64,000 nucleotides of DNA, taken from assembly GCA_020152595.1 (NCBI GenBank), contig JAIGNY010000800.1, positions 248,001 through 312,000 of the forward strand, written 5' to 3'. Origin of the DNA: Chiridota heheva (Eukaryota > Echinodermata > Holothuroidea > Apodida > Chiridotidae). How positions within the stretch are numbered: the first letter of the stretch is position 1; every line of letters begins with the position of its first letter. The position numbers and the translations under genes are program-made. The notes beneath the pieces are model-generated. The model was not told the origin of the DNA, did not search any database, and saw only the letters and a program-made list of their open reading frames with translations. Below are positions 44,617 through 57,000 of the stretch, piece by piece.

Positions 44617-45165
44617 TTAAAGGAATATTCCCATGATTTTCATGTTCATATATATGATAGAGGACTACGAAAGAAACAAATTGGTGTAAAAAAACATGTT
44701 GGTATCTTTTTCTGTTTAGGAGTTATTGCATTTCAAAGATTGCGCGAGTGTGTTAAAAAGTGATCTCGCAGTGTAAAATGTGATGTCATGAAGGCAGATC
44801 CGAGACAATTCTTTTGTATTTCTAAAACAAAAAAATGTTTTTCTTGTACTTGGGAGTGTATGTAAGGCTTCTTGTAAAGTGTATGTTATACCCTATTTCA
44901 AGCAATCAACAAGCAATGCTTCCAGTAATTTAGGAAGACGCAATTAATTTTCAAAGAAATGCATAGAAATTGTCTTGGATTTGCCTTAATGACATCACAC
45001 TGTACACTGTGAGGTCACTTTTCAATACACTTATGCAATTTTTGAAATATGATAATTCCTAAATGGAAAAAGATATCAACCTGATTTTTACACCAAATTG
45101 TTTCTTTAGTAGTCCTCATATATCATATATATGAAAAAATGAAAATTCACAGGAATATACCTTAT
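44617..45165. mobile_element. TTAA-flanked palindromic MITE, subfamily B
   Basis: Begins TTAA + AGGAATATTCCCATG; the left arm has ATGATAGAGGACTACG, AAGAAACAAATTGG, GTTTAGGAGTTATTGC and TTGCGCGAGTGTG. The right arm is its inverse and ends AGGAATATACC + TTAT (TTAA with one change). Internal CAGTGT..TGATGTCAT words are mirrored as ATGACATCACACTGTACACTG. No coding capacity. Confidence 0.82.
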
Positions 45166-45544
45166 GAATTTAATGTTCTCTAGTTTGAGCAGGTACAAAA
45201 TTATCTAGAAATCGATGTCCCACTCATTGTGCACTGTAGTACCAGGGAGCTCTAAAATCCCTGGTACCACACAGTCTGGTGTTTCTAGGAAGTCTAAAAT
45301 AAAGACTGGGCCCTAAGGTAATTTTTATTTTTATTTTTTAGAATTTAGTTTTTGGGGTTCCTTTAACTTCCATATCCTTGGTATTTTCTTTTGTAAACCA
45401 CTTATTTTTTAAACATTCATCATAACTCTTTGAAGTGTTGCCACAAATTCTGACCATAAGTTTTAACATCTCCCAATGAAATTTTACTAAGGAATCAGCT
45501 TTTCCATCATTATTAGTGACTGAGATTTAGGATCAAAATTGATA

Positions 45545-46376
45545 GAATTACATAAAAGTTTGAGCTGTGCACCCGGTCATACATCACAAAGTTAATATAA
45601 AATTACATAAAAGTTTGGGCTGTGCACCTGGTCATACATCACAAAGTTAATATAGAATTACATAAAAGTTTGAGCTGTGCACCCGGTCATTTATCACAAA
45701 GTTAATATAGAATTACATAAAAGTTTGAGCTGTGCACCGGTCATACATCACAAAGTTAATATAGAATTACATAAAAGTTTGAGCTGTGCACCCGGTCATA
45801 CATCACAAAGTTAACATAAAATTACATAAAAGTTTGAGCTGTGCACCCGGTCATACATCACAAAGTTAACATATAATTACATAAAAGTTTGAGCTGTGCA
45901 CCCGGTCATTTATCACAAAGTTAATATAGAATTACATAAAAGTTTGAGCTGTGCACCCGGTCATACATCACAAAGTTAATATAGAATTACATAAAAGTTT
46001 GAGCTGTGCACCCGGTCATACATCACAAAGTTAACATAAAATTACATAAAAGTTTGAGCTGTGCACCCGGTCATACATCACAAAGTTAACATAGAATTAC
46101 ATAAAAGTTTGAGCTGTGCACCTGGTCATACATCACAAAGTTAATATAGAATTACATAAAAGTTTGAGCTGTGCACCCGGTCATACATCACAAAGTTAAT
46201 ATAGAATTACATAAAAGTTTGAGCTGTGCACCTAGTCATACATCACAAAGTTAATATAGAATTACATAAAAGTTTGAGCTGTGCACCCGGTCATACATCA
46301 CAAAGTTTATATAGAATTACATAAAAGTTTGAGCTGTGCACCCGGTCATACATCACAAAGTTAATATAGAATTAAA
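45545..46376. repeat. 55-bp tandem repeat, about 15 copies
   Basis: Each unit has AATTACATAAAAGTTTGAGC, TGTGCACCCGGTCATACATC and ACAAAGTTAATATAG, with few differences between copies (ACATAAA / ATATAGA, CCTGG / CCCGG). Confidence 0.97.
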
Positions 46377-46379
46377 CAT

Positions 46380-47260
46380 TGATTAAACTTTGATCATGCA
46401 GCCTCCAAAAACTATAAGTGTGTTATTTTCAAAATTTAAAAAAATGATTAGCTCATATTTTAATACTCTCCAATAAGCAACATAGAATTATGTACATGTC
46501 CATAGACCATTTATGGAGTGTGATCATTACATACTGAAGCTGTTCTTATAAATCTCAAACTCTTTAAGTAGTTGTGTTGAGTTTGCTCATCATAATACAG
46601 TAGTAAGTGCATTATTTGGCTCAGTACTGCAAACTGTTGCTTCCACAAAAAAGATAATTTTCCCATATTTTCTGTCCATAATTTTGATTGTGCTAATATT
46701 TTTGAAACAGCTGGAGCATGAAATGACCACACTTATGAAGCATTTTCTTCCACAACCAAAGTAAAAGAGAAAGTGGAAAAATGACTCATACGGATTCAAG
46801 TCTGTGCACACACTTCATCACTTAAATCATCCCTACACAGTCGTAAGTGATTCAGGTACTGTAAAGGCTTTGCTGTGCAGTACTGTATATGACTAGCATC
46901 ATCACATGGTCTGTAGTATCTTCCAAGAAGCTTGGATCATCCTTTTTTCCGACTATTGCTTTGGTCTCCATGGCAACTGTTTTATGCTTCCATTTTACTG
47001 GAGGTTTCACTTGCTATTGTGTTCTTGCTTATTGTAGGAATATACAGTGAGGAAAAAAAAATTGCAGTGAATTGGTGCCTATAGTTGTCATACGTAATCA
47101 AGATGAAGGCTGCTTATTTCAAATTGAATGTTCTGATTGGCCGAATATGAATGTTCCAGCAAACTTTATATCGCATAAATTGGCATTGGCAATTTTTTCA
47201 GTTTTCATTTCTTTAAGTTCACAACTGAAAATAAGATTTTGAATAGATTAAAACTTTATG
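46380..47260. other. No gene recognised
   Basis: Apparently unique sequence. The minus-strand frames 46,511-46,811 show no domain. Confidence 0.45.
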
Positions 47261-47261
47261 A

Positions 47262-48289
47262 ACTAGGATAGCAGTACTTTGTAGAGCGCATACCTCCACC
47301 CCCATTGCAATTCCAACATGCCTAGAATAGTTTTAGAGTTCATTTGAACCCAATATCCATCATAATCTACCTCAGAAATCCTAGGCCACCAAGATTCATC
47401 CCCAAGTTTTGATCAGTAAGGATCATTTGCATTCTGAACACTTGACGATTATCTTTTGACTGATTACTTCCAAGGCCATTTCATTGTTTTCAGTTTCATT
47501 CAGGCTAAACATTCATTGTTTGAGTAGAATTCACATTCCATTATTTTCCATTCATGGCTGAAACCAATTGTTCTTATTTCAGCTGTGTCTTGACAGACCT
47601 TACCCTAAACATCCCCACCCCTCAATTTCCGCCCTTCCCTTATATCAATACGTTCCAAATTTAAATCACTTGTTCCTTAAGCAATAATAAAACCACACAT
47701 CATTAAATTAAATCCAAATTCAATCATCAAATTCTAATGACAGACATACTCATCTTAAAATGTCCACCCTCCATTTGCACTCCCCTGTTCCAAAATGTCT
47801 CAAATTTTAATCACTTCTTCCTTAAGCAGGAACAAAACCTCACATCAATTTTAATCCAAATTCAATCATCAGTTCTTGAGATATTTTAATGACAGACATA
47901 CTCATCTTAAAATCTCCCTACCCCTCAATTTGCACCCCCAACCTGTTCCAATATGTCTCAAATTTTAATCACTTTTTCCTTAAACAGAAACAAAACCACA
48001 CATCAAATTTAATTCAAATCCAATCATCAGTTCTTGAGATATTCTAATGTGAGACATAATCATCTTAAAATGTCCCCCTCCATTTACACCCTGCCCCCAC
48101 TTCCAATATGTCTCAAATTGTAACCACTTCTTCCTTAAACAGTAACAAAACCACACATTAAATTTAATCCAAATCCATTCCAATTATCAGTCGTTGGGAT
48201 ATCTTGATGACAAACAAACAAACAAACAAACAGACAGACAAACAAACGGAGGCAAAAACAACCTCCGTCCAACTTCATTAGCGGAGGTA
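47262..48289 (-). mobile_element. Helitron-like element, inverted copy of 29,551-30,614
   Basis: In reverse complement it starts TACCTCCGCTAATGAAGTTG then GACGGAGGT at 48,289, includes several AGATATCTCAAGAAC-type units with AATTTGGTGTGTGG, then the block AATTGGTTTCAGCCATGAAT, AACAATGAATGTTTAGCCTG, and ends GAGGTATGCGCTCTAC...ATCCTAGT at 47,262. Order and content match the other copy. The terminal hairpin is degraded here (GCGCTCT / AAGTAC). Confidence 0.65.
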
Positions 48290-48442
48290 AATATTGGTGT
48301 TGGTAAAATGAACCAATGGTTTTGTAGATATTTTAAGTTTTTTCGAATATAAACAAACACTAATAAGCTAGTGACCAATTAAAATTATATGTCCTTTGCC
48401 TTCAGTACTGAATGCTCATACAAATGATCTTTAAGAAATATT

Positions 48443-48820
48443 GGTCGTAACACACCGAGCGCGATGCGGCGAGCGATGTTTAGATAATCATACAGGAAAC
48501 AAATATTATAAGATGCTTTGACTTTTCGCTCACACACGATGAGGTTTACAATTGAGGCTTTCTGATGATACTGGAAAATTTGCTACAAATGCTTTTTTAT
48601 TCAAACTGGAGAAATTCGCTTTAGTGGAGCGCAATTTTCTGTCGCGACGCGAATTTCGCTATAATGGGCGTAGAAAGGCCCTTTCAATCAATTTTCAGTG
48701 ATCATCTGAATAGCCATATGATGACGATCCATCTATGAAAACAAGAGGTCAAAATGTTTCTTTTCCTTTGTTTTATTATTAAGAAATCGCTTGTCGCGTT
48801 GCGTTCGGTGTGTCACAGCC
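48443..48820. mobile_element. 378-bp MITE with long inverted ends (ACACACCGARCGC)
   Basis: The left end GGTCGTAACACACCGAGCGC is matched by the inverse of GGCTGTGACACACCGAACGC at the right; homology continues through GCGRCRAGCGAT, about 30 bp. Flanking sequence TTAAGAAATA (48,431-48,440) and TTAAGAATAA (48,821-48,830) could be a 9-10 bp duplication, as made by Mutator-like elements, but two extra bases lie between it and the left end. Confidence 0.75.
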
Positions 48821-49264
48821 TTAAGAATAAGAATAAAATAATAGCAAAAAAAAAAGTTAATATTTGAAAAAAAATTTCGTAAAAAAATTACAAAACTGAT
48901 TTATTTGCTGCCACTGAAATATAAATGGGCTGTCAGTGTTAATTTTCTTGCTTGCTTGGAAATTCCAAGAGTTATACCAGTAGTTGAGGTAGAAACAATA
49001 TTAATTACTTTATTAATTAGTGTTTTCAGTTTAAAACTTATTGTGTTGATTGTAATTTGTCCACAATGATCTACAAATTAAATCAAAAATCAACTTGCCC
49101 GTTGTGCAGGAGCAACTGAAGTTGTGGCTGTCCTGAAAGTAAATCAAGTTGCCCGTCAAAATGTTTTTCCTGTCGAAATGTTTTTGTATACTTGCAATGC
49201 AAATTTTGCTGACCAGCCCAGTTGACCATCCGGGAAGGTCAAGTAAGTGTCATGGGTGCCTGGA

Positions 49265-49540
49265 TTAAGACCCTAGCTTGATTTGAAAAGGGGCAGGGTG
49301 CAAGAATTTTTGATGGGCACATTAATGCACGTCACGTTGCTCCTTTTCGGCGTGAGGTCCACAGGCCCCGCTTAAGCTTTCAGGTTTGAGCCCTGGTGAA
49401 GCTCTGGTATTTTGGCAATAATCCTACCTTCAAAATGAAACTAATATCAATTTTCTGAATGATTAAGGACCATTCATGAGCCAAACAGGACAATTTTTCC
49501 TTTGCTGTCATTTGTGTTCGGTATCCATTCCATATCAAAT
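49265..49540 (+). mobile_element. MITE family G, left part
   Basis: AAGACCCTAGCTTGATTTGA, AAGGGGCAGGGTGCAAG, GGGCACATTAATGCACGTCA, GCCCTGGTGAAGCTC, ATTAAGGACCATTCATGAGC and CAAACAGGACAATT follow the order of 37,371-37,640. The G-rich right end is missing. A related G-rich end with AACAGCAAAGCTGGGGCACTG lies at 50,790-50,930. Confidence 0.7.
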
Positions 49541-49739
49541 TTCACTTATAAGATAAAGATTATAACTCATCACCCACATATACATATATGTGGGGATGAA
49601 ATATTACAGTCACTTTGTTGTATAGGCAAATAACTGCCTATACCTCCTACACTACATGGCCATCCCCTTAAAATTAGGGGGGCTGGTGGGGCCCACCAGG
49701 GCATCTCATATATGATGGGTTAGTGTCAATAATTTTTTG

Positions 49740-50430
49740 TAACAGGACAAATTTGGGTGATTTTTACATCTGTCCGTGGGTTTTTGTGTGTGCGTTGGTA
49801 TGTGGGTATATGTATGCAACAATTAATTTTTGTGCCGCTTGTAACTCAAAAACTTTAATACACACATGAACCAAAATTGGTGGATGGGTATCCCTGGTCC
49901 GGAACCTTTGTCTCCAATGTTTTGGGATACAAGGTCACAGGTCAAATAGTGCAAGGTTTTGGTTATGGCTGTATCTTTTAAAGGAATTACCTAGTATCTT
50001 TACAAATTGCATAGGTGGGTAGGAGTTTAACATGCTAACAAAACTTAGAAATAATTGGAGGTCAAAGGTCATGTTTAAGGTCAACTAGTGCTTTTTTATG
50101 CAAAATTTTGCACCATTTTAAACTCAATAAGTATAAGACCCATACCAACCATATGTTGTGCTTTGGTATATGAATTTGTGTCTTCTAGACTTATGTCAAA
50201 GGTCTCAGAGCTATTGACTACTTTTCACCCTTTTCCCCTATAGTTATGGAATGGTAAGTATGACGTTAGCATGAATGGTGTCATGCAGTAGGGTACGATC
50301 AATGTGAACAATTTAAGATGTTTCCATGATTAGAATCAAGGGTCAGAGGTCGAATATGTGATTTTTAGGAGGTAATTATGTACTAAATTGTACGTTTTTG
50401 TGCCAAAACCCATAGAGCTATAGTGACCCT
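49740..50430 (+). repeat. Dispersed repeat remnant (AACTCAAAAACTTTAAT)
   Basis: GTAACTCAAAAACTTTAATA, ATGAACCAAAATTGGTGGAT and AAGGTCACAGGTCAAATAGT resemble the ATATCTCAAGAAC...AATTTGGT core found in the arrays at 6.8, 29.6, 47.6 and 61.3 kb, though more distantly. Family unknown. Confidence 0.4.
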
Positions 50431-50715
50431 GTTAACCATTTCTCCCACTATCTGTGTGCTTAAAGGTGATGAGATCAGCAACTCCATGGATTGCTTTCTT
50501 GTTAGCTATTTCCCCCACTATGCTGTATGCTTAAGGTGATGAGATCAGCAACTCCATGGATTGCTTTCTTGTTAGCTATTTCCCCTACTATGCTGTATGC
50601 TTAAGGTGATAAGATCAGCAACTCCGTGGATTGCTTTCTTGTTAGCTATTTCCCCCACTATGCTGTATGCTTAAGGTGATGAGATCAGAAACTCCATGGA
50701 TTGCTTTCATGTTAC
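50430..50715. repeat. 70-bp tandem repeat x 4
   Basis: The unit contains GTTAGCTATTTCCCCCACTA, TGCTGTATGCTTAAGGTGAT and GAGATCAGCAACTCCATGGA. Successive GTTAGC starts lie about 70 bp apart (50,500, 50,571, 50,641); the first unit is diverged. Confidence 0.93.
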
Positions 50716-50939
50716 AGTAAGTTTTTAAAGAAGTTGACCTCTCAAAATATGTATCATTGAAAAATATAAGAAATAAAATTAATTCTTTTTCTGAGCATCG
50801 GGGCAGGCCAAAAAGGGACGGGGCGGGGTAAAGAGGGACGGGGCTGACCAAAGATGGACAGGGCTGGCCAAATAGGGACAGAGTGGGCCCCTTCTAAAAC
50901 AGCAAAGCTGGGGCACTGACTTAATTTTGGTTGTCCCGA

Positions 50940-52080
50940 CTTCTGGGCAGTCGGATTTGTCAAACGCTGGTTATCCATCATTAAGATGAGGTCACCTTTA
51001 AATGCTTTGTTTTTACAAAATGTATACCCACTCATGGTCCTAAATTAATTTCTTTACATGGTATTTTATTGTCAAAGTTAGGTGTGTAAAAGAGAACAGA
51101 ACATCTTTTTATTTTAACTTTTTTTAAAATTTGTTTGCCTTTAGTACTAAACTAACCTAAGCTATTTCTTTGCTACAGCTATACATGTACATGCAACAAA
51201 CAATTTTGTATGGATTGCCAAACCACTTGACTTTGATAATTAAGAAAAAAGTCCAAATTATTTCATAGAAATTTTAAGATTTTTTCCACTTTATTTTCAG
51301 AATATGAACACATACTGTGTTGTACTTCATCTGCATACAAGTAACCTGCTGGGTCAATGTATTACAGTACATCAGTAAAATGAATTATATCATAATCACT
51401 AAACTTTTCCTGACCACTTATAACCGCTGACCACTCATAACAGAAATGAATATTCATTAGTGCTTGTTTGCGGTTATTTGTTTATGGTTTCACACTGCCT
51501 GGCAAAGCAATCAAAATCCCTGAAAAAAACACAAAGCTATGCACACTGAGCACAATGGTTAATTAGATGGTGTTACACCAGTGCTGTTGCTCAGCAGCTA
51601 GTATAGGAATCGTGTGTGAAGTACTGCTGCTATCTATACTTTAAAGGTGCTTTGTACAGTGCGCAAAACTCGGAAGTGCTCAAATATTTTCATGCTTTTC
51701 TAAAGATTGTTTTTTGAACTCTTGCTGAAAGTTTACAACTGTAAAAACTCTTGCTGTTGCGATACTTGTAAATTATCGTGATATAACTTTTTTTTCATAT
51801 TAAAAATATTCTGACCAAAGTCGATGATTATTCACATGTAAAACAACAATTAGAACAAAAAATTGTGAAGCGAGACATGTTGTCTTATCTAAGCATCGAT
51901 GAAAATCTCATCCAAATCTTATTATTACAAGTTTAAATCTCGGTGACATACAAAAAAAATTGTTAAAACTGTGAAGAAACCATTTTGATATCTTTATTAT
52001 GATAAGCAGATATCAATATTAAATTATCTTGAATTTTTTTGGAAAATGACTTGCTCAGAAAGTCTAGAAGAGTGACATTA
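50940..52080. other. No gene recognised
   Basis: AT-rich, apparently unique. No recognisable domains. Confidence 0.45.
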
Positions 52081-52520
52081 CACACATGGGTTAGATGATT
52101 GACAGCTTTTTGAACCAATCACTGCATTAAATTTGCCTAGCAACAAAATCTGCCTAACCAAGTGGGGCAAACATCTAGCTAGCAGCGCGCGCTCATGCCG
52201 TCAGTGCAGTATACTGCACAAAACAAAGTTCATGCACACACAGACTGAGTGACGATAAGAGAGTTGACAAAAATGATGCTTACGGGCTACCGACTTTGTA
52301 AATCCGATTCCCGTTACCCATAACGATCAGCAAATGGAAATTTGTTTATTCCTTTTTGCTAAAAACTTAAAATCTCAGGAGAAGTGCCATAAATGGATCA
52401 AAACTTTGGCAGGCCACATGAACATCTCAACGCATTAGTCATGCATGATTGCGGATTTGAGGTTTGTTTGCCCCACCTAGTTACCATGTTGCCATGGTGG
52501 GTGTGGCTTATTTCCTAACC
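52080..52520 (-). repeat. Dispersed repeat R1, inverted copy
   Basis: In reverse complement: AGCCACACCCACCATGGCAA, CATGGTAACTAGGTGGGGCA, AATCCGCAATCATGCATGAC, TTTTTAGCAAAAAGGAAT, TCAGTCTGTGTGTGCATG, GCGCGCGCTGCTAG, GCAGATTTTGTTGCTAGGCA, GTGATTGGTTCAAA and CTGTCAATCATCTAACC. Confidence 0.8.
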
Positions 52521-52721
52521 CAGAGATGTCAAACTTGAAGAAGACTTTTAGAAATGGAAGCTCATAACAAAGTTTTGTTGTAAGAGGTTATTAACTGTAA
52601 TGATATCTATCCTTATTTCAAGATCTCGTAGGAATTTGTTATCCATATATAGTGGATGTACGTAAAGGGCCGTGGCTTAAGTTTACCCATTTTATGTGAA
52701 GTAAACCCACACCCGATCCAA

Positions 52722-52977
<256 letters not shown>

Positions 52978-52979
52978 GT

Positions 52980-54343
52980 GACCCTCATTTACTCCCAATG
53001 TGTTATCCTTTATACTTCTACTGCTGTGACCTTTCATTTTACACCCCACAAATGTATTATTAAATCTTTTTAAATTCTATTTCTGTAACCCTCATCTTAC
53101 CCCCAAATGTTTTAACCTTTTATACTTCTGCTGTGACCCCCCCCCCACACACACACACACCCACTCAGTGACTCGACTACACTGTCACCCCCTTGACCAC
53201 CACCTCCCTTCTCACTCCGACCGCAACATACACATCCAAATAAGATTAACAGTTTGGATATCAATTGTGAAAAATTAGTCAAGTATTTTCATATATTAAA
53301 ATGCTTTTGAAATGTACAGTAGTTTTAAAATCAATATGTCATCCAGCGATACTGTACATGACATAAAACAATGTACTGTAATGTGCTGCGACATGTAAGA
53401 CGGCAGGTAAAATTTGTTGAACAAACGATTAAAAACTGGATTATTGATACTGCTCGTTCTGTGAACTTGCACAGCACATCAGAAACTTCACAAACTGTGT
53501 AAATGTAGTGTTGGTATACAGGGAAAATCTGAATTGAGAAATAAAAAGGAAAACTGCATAGTGCCATACACTTGCAATAACTGGTTGGTTGTACTGGGTG
53601 GGTGTATTATTACTTATTTCAGTAAATCTGGGATCTGAGTTTTCTGTGAGATGTGATGATTTGACGAGATCAGAGGAATTTGCAAAGTCTGTTGAGAATA
53701 CAGTAAGGTTCAAACTGGTGTTTGCAGCCTGTAGCAAAACATGACTGGTTCACTTCATGTGTTACAGCTTTTGTAAGGATAAATGATATTTCTATCGTCT
53801 TAACGCATGTGTGTCAGAAAAAATGAAATATTAAGAAAGGATTTGAACATTTATGTGCACATTATCTCTTTCTATCGAGTGATTCGGTGATTTGGATTAT
53901 CATATTCACGCACAGTTTAATCAAGCTGAAATCAGACAACATTTTAAAATTTTTTGTCACCTGCATGCATGCAAGAAGTGCAGTGTATTGAAATAGTGTT
54001 GAAGGATCAGTGAAGCTTTGACTTATAGTGTGAAGGAGATATGTTGAAATTTGATTGGGATATGTTGTGGATATCTTGAATATACTTATTGGATTGGGTA
54101 GGCCTTGCTCAGAAATTTCTGCGTTGATGTCTTGTGAAATGGATAATTGAATTCTCTGAATATTTATAACCTCACTGATGGATATAATATTTCCATCAAA
54201 ACAATTTGACATTTTGTAGAGCCAAAGTTTTTGATGAATATGTTCGGTCATGAAGTTACGGATTTTTGGTGCAAGTCATCATATTTTACAAATGTCCGCC
54301 GACATTCTGGCTTGCTAACCACCGATTCGTTGTTTTTCCGCAG
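52980..54343. other. Apparently unique sequence before the LDB exon
   Basis: It holds a C run and (CA)n at 53,138-53,163. Two fairly long minus-strand frames (53,441-53,737 and 53,862-54,251) show no domain. No promoter or upstream LDB exon could be recognised. It is relatively free of the repeats that fill the rest of the window. Confidence 0.5.
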
Positions 54344-54419
54344 ACGTCACACTCCTTTTATCAACCAACCAGATTACAGAATATATGAGCTGAATAAGAG
54401 GCTACAACATAGAACAGAG
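54344..54419 (+). CDS. LIM-domain-binding protein (LDB/CLIM/Chip) exon, partial gene
   Basis: A 76-nt exon bounded by a good acceptor (CGTTGTTTTTCCGCAG, ending 54,343) and donor (GAG|GTAAGG, 54,420). It starts with the last base of a codon and ends in phase 0, encoding RHTPFINQ, then PDYRIYELNKRLQ and HRTE. This matches the stretch of LDB2/LDB1 and Chip just before the NLWWDAF block (LDB2 has RRHTP, then YRIYEMNKRLQSRTE). LDB proteins are nuclear adaptors that dimerise through this N-terminal half and bind LIM-homeodomain and LMO proteins through a C-terminal LIM-interaction domain. The exon before should end in two bases that complete an arginine codon with A; I could not find it, nor the following exon, in the window. 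A frame also runs open upstream of the acceptor to an ATG at 54,231, so an alternative first exon is possible but less likely. Confidence 0.88.
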
Positions 54420-54639
54420 GTAAGGTTTTTTTTATTCTATTAGTTTGACAGGTCAAAGATCACCCGGAAGCAGGGCTCAAAATAAGCATTGGTTTATACC
54501 TAGCCTGCAGTCAGTCTTCTATCTCCCTCACTTTTCACTAGTCTTGACTGCTTTTCACAAACCCATAACAGCAGCGTTGGAAAATATTTTACATTGGGGG
54601 GGGGAAAAGATTTCATTATTTTTCCCAAGAAACATAACG

Positions 54640-57000
54640 TTATAAGGAATTGCAGTTCGTAATAACGTAATTTTAATTTGTAATAATGAATTGTAATTCG
54701 CTATAATGAATTAATTCTTAACAACGAATTATAATTGTTATAATGAATTGTAAATTTGTTATAGCGAATTGTAAATTTGTTATAACGAATTTGTAATAAC
54801 AAATTTGAATTTATGATAACGTATGAAAATTTATTATAATGAATTGTGAATTTGTTATACCGAATTGTGAATTTGTTATAACGAATTTGTAATAATTGTA
54901 ATTGCAATTCATTATAACGAATCCACAATTCATTTTAATGAATTTGCAATTTGTTATATTCACAATTTGTTATAACAAATTGCAATTCGTAATAACGAAT
55001 TATAATTTCATTATAAGCGAATTATAATTCATTATAATTGCAATTAGTTAAACGAATTTGAAAAGTATTTATTTCAATGGAACTTGGGCTAACCCTAACC
55101 TAGTAAATTCGTTAGTATAGACACTGCTTAAAACTTGTACTACAATTTTTAAACTACAAATTACACACATCATTCCACAAGATTAACTTTGCTTCAAAGG
55201 ACATTTTATACTCCTTGGGAGATGCTGCTCTCCTGCATAAAAACTTTGGTGTTTTGGGTGGAATTCAATCACATGGTTTATTAAACAGCTTGTGTGGGGT
55301 CACAAATTTGTGGTTTGGGACAGGTTGGTCGAAGTGTTCCTGATTTTTAGCAAAGTCATTTCTAATGCAAATTGTAATTTGTTATAATGAATTCGCATAC
55401 AATTCGTAGTAAGAATTACAATTAACGAATTCCAACAAATATTTATTTTAATGGCACTAATGGGCTTTTTTAAGGTCAGGTAAATATTTATTTCAATGGC
55501 ATGAATGGACTAACTCTAACCTAGCAAATTTGCAATTAGTTTATAATGAATTGCAATTTGTAATAACAAATTGTAATTTGTTATAACAAATTTGCAATTC
55601 GCTATAGAGAATTACAATTTGTTATGAATTACACGTTGTTATAATAGTTTCTAAAAAATATTTATTTCATGGGCTTACCTACCCCTATTCTAGATAATTG
55701 GTTATAACGAATTCGCCATAAAGAATTACAATTCGTTATAACGAATTGCAATTCATAATAAGCATTGTAATTTGTTATAAGGAATTTGCAATTTGCTACA
55801 GCGAATTGCAACTCATTATAGCAAAATACAATTCATTTGAAAAAAATTGAATTTTTATTTTATTTCAATGGTACTAATGGGCTAACCCTAACCTAGCGTG
55901 TGAGCTATCGCGAATTACAATTAATCATAACGAATTACAATTTTGTTATAACGAATTCGCAATTCACTATAGCGAATTATAATTTGTTGTAACAAATTAC
56001 AATGGAGCATAACGATGAATAAATGAAACATTATGCACTATTTTATTTCAATCTGTAAGTGTGTCAAAAAATCAAAAATTGTCATTCTCTTATTCTCTAA
56101 TTTGTCCCTGGAATATATACATATAGATATTCTCTCATTTTTCCTGGAACAATCAATGTGAGTCATCGTTGAGACATTATGGACATGGTTTGTATCTTCA
56201 ATCCAACATTAGATTAGAGAGGGGGTGGGTGAAGTATACAAAATAAATCGCATATTGCAGTTAATTACATGATTGATGTAAGAAAAAAGCTTCAGTGGTC
56301 TACCAGTTTTATCATAACCATTAGTACAGACACTGCTTAAAAACTTGTACTGCAATTTCCAAACTACAAATTACACACATCACTCCACAAGAATAACTTT
56401 GCTTCAAAGACATTTCATACTTCTTGGGAGATGCTGCTCCCCTGCATAAAAACCTAATGTTTTGGGTGGAAATCAATCACATTGTTCATTGAACAGCTTG
56501 TGTGGAGTGTTGAACAGGTCACAAATTTGTGGTTTAAGAAATAAAGAAATAGATCACTTTTACTTCAACCCGGCCCTGCTCCACTTGAGAGCCAGTGGAA
56601 GTCTTCCAGATTTTTAGCAAAGTTATTTCTAATGCAAAGTTTAATTTGTTATAACGAAAACATTCACTATTCGCTATAGCTAATTACAATTCATTGTAAT
56701 GAATTACAATTTGTTATTATGAATTCCCAAAAATATTTATTTGAATGGCACGAATAGGCTAACCCTACACCACCTATTCTATCGAATCTGTTGTAGCAAA
56801 TTACATTTTGTTTTAAAAATTTGAAAAAAATATTTTTTCAATGGCTCTAATGGGCTAACCCTAACCTAGCGTATGCGCTATTGCGAATTACAACTCATTG
56901 TAACGAATTACAGTTTTGTTATAACAAATTCGCAATTAACTATAGCGAATTACATTTTGTTATAAAGAATTACAATAGAGCGATAAATAAATGATACATT
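54640..57000. repeat. Degenerate palindromic repeat region (TTATAACGAATT)
   Basis: About 2.4 kb in which variants of GTTATAACGAATT and GAATTACAATTCGTTATAAC recur dozens of times in both orientations, densest at 54,640-55,060, 55,370-56,010 and 56,630-56,980. The words are self-complementary (AATTCGTTATAACGAATT). Between them lie AAATATTTATTTCAATGGCA and GGGCTAACCCTAACCTAG blocks, also repeated. It begins about 220 bp after the LDB exon. Confidence 0.9.

Noticed and set aside
38283..46376. CRISPR-like direct repeats
   Set aside because: The 45-, 55- and 25-bp repeats are contiguous with no unique spacers of uniform length, and the DNA is eukaryotic.
53862..54251. 129-codon minus-strand frame
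   Set aside because: No recognisable domain and AT-rich composition; treated as chance.
54231..54443. A 70-codon single-exon gene starting at ATG 54,231
   Set aside because: Only the part from 54,344 to 54,419 matches LDB proteins, and both its edges are splice consensus. The upstream part looks like intron open by chance. An alternative first exon was kept as a minor possibility.
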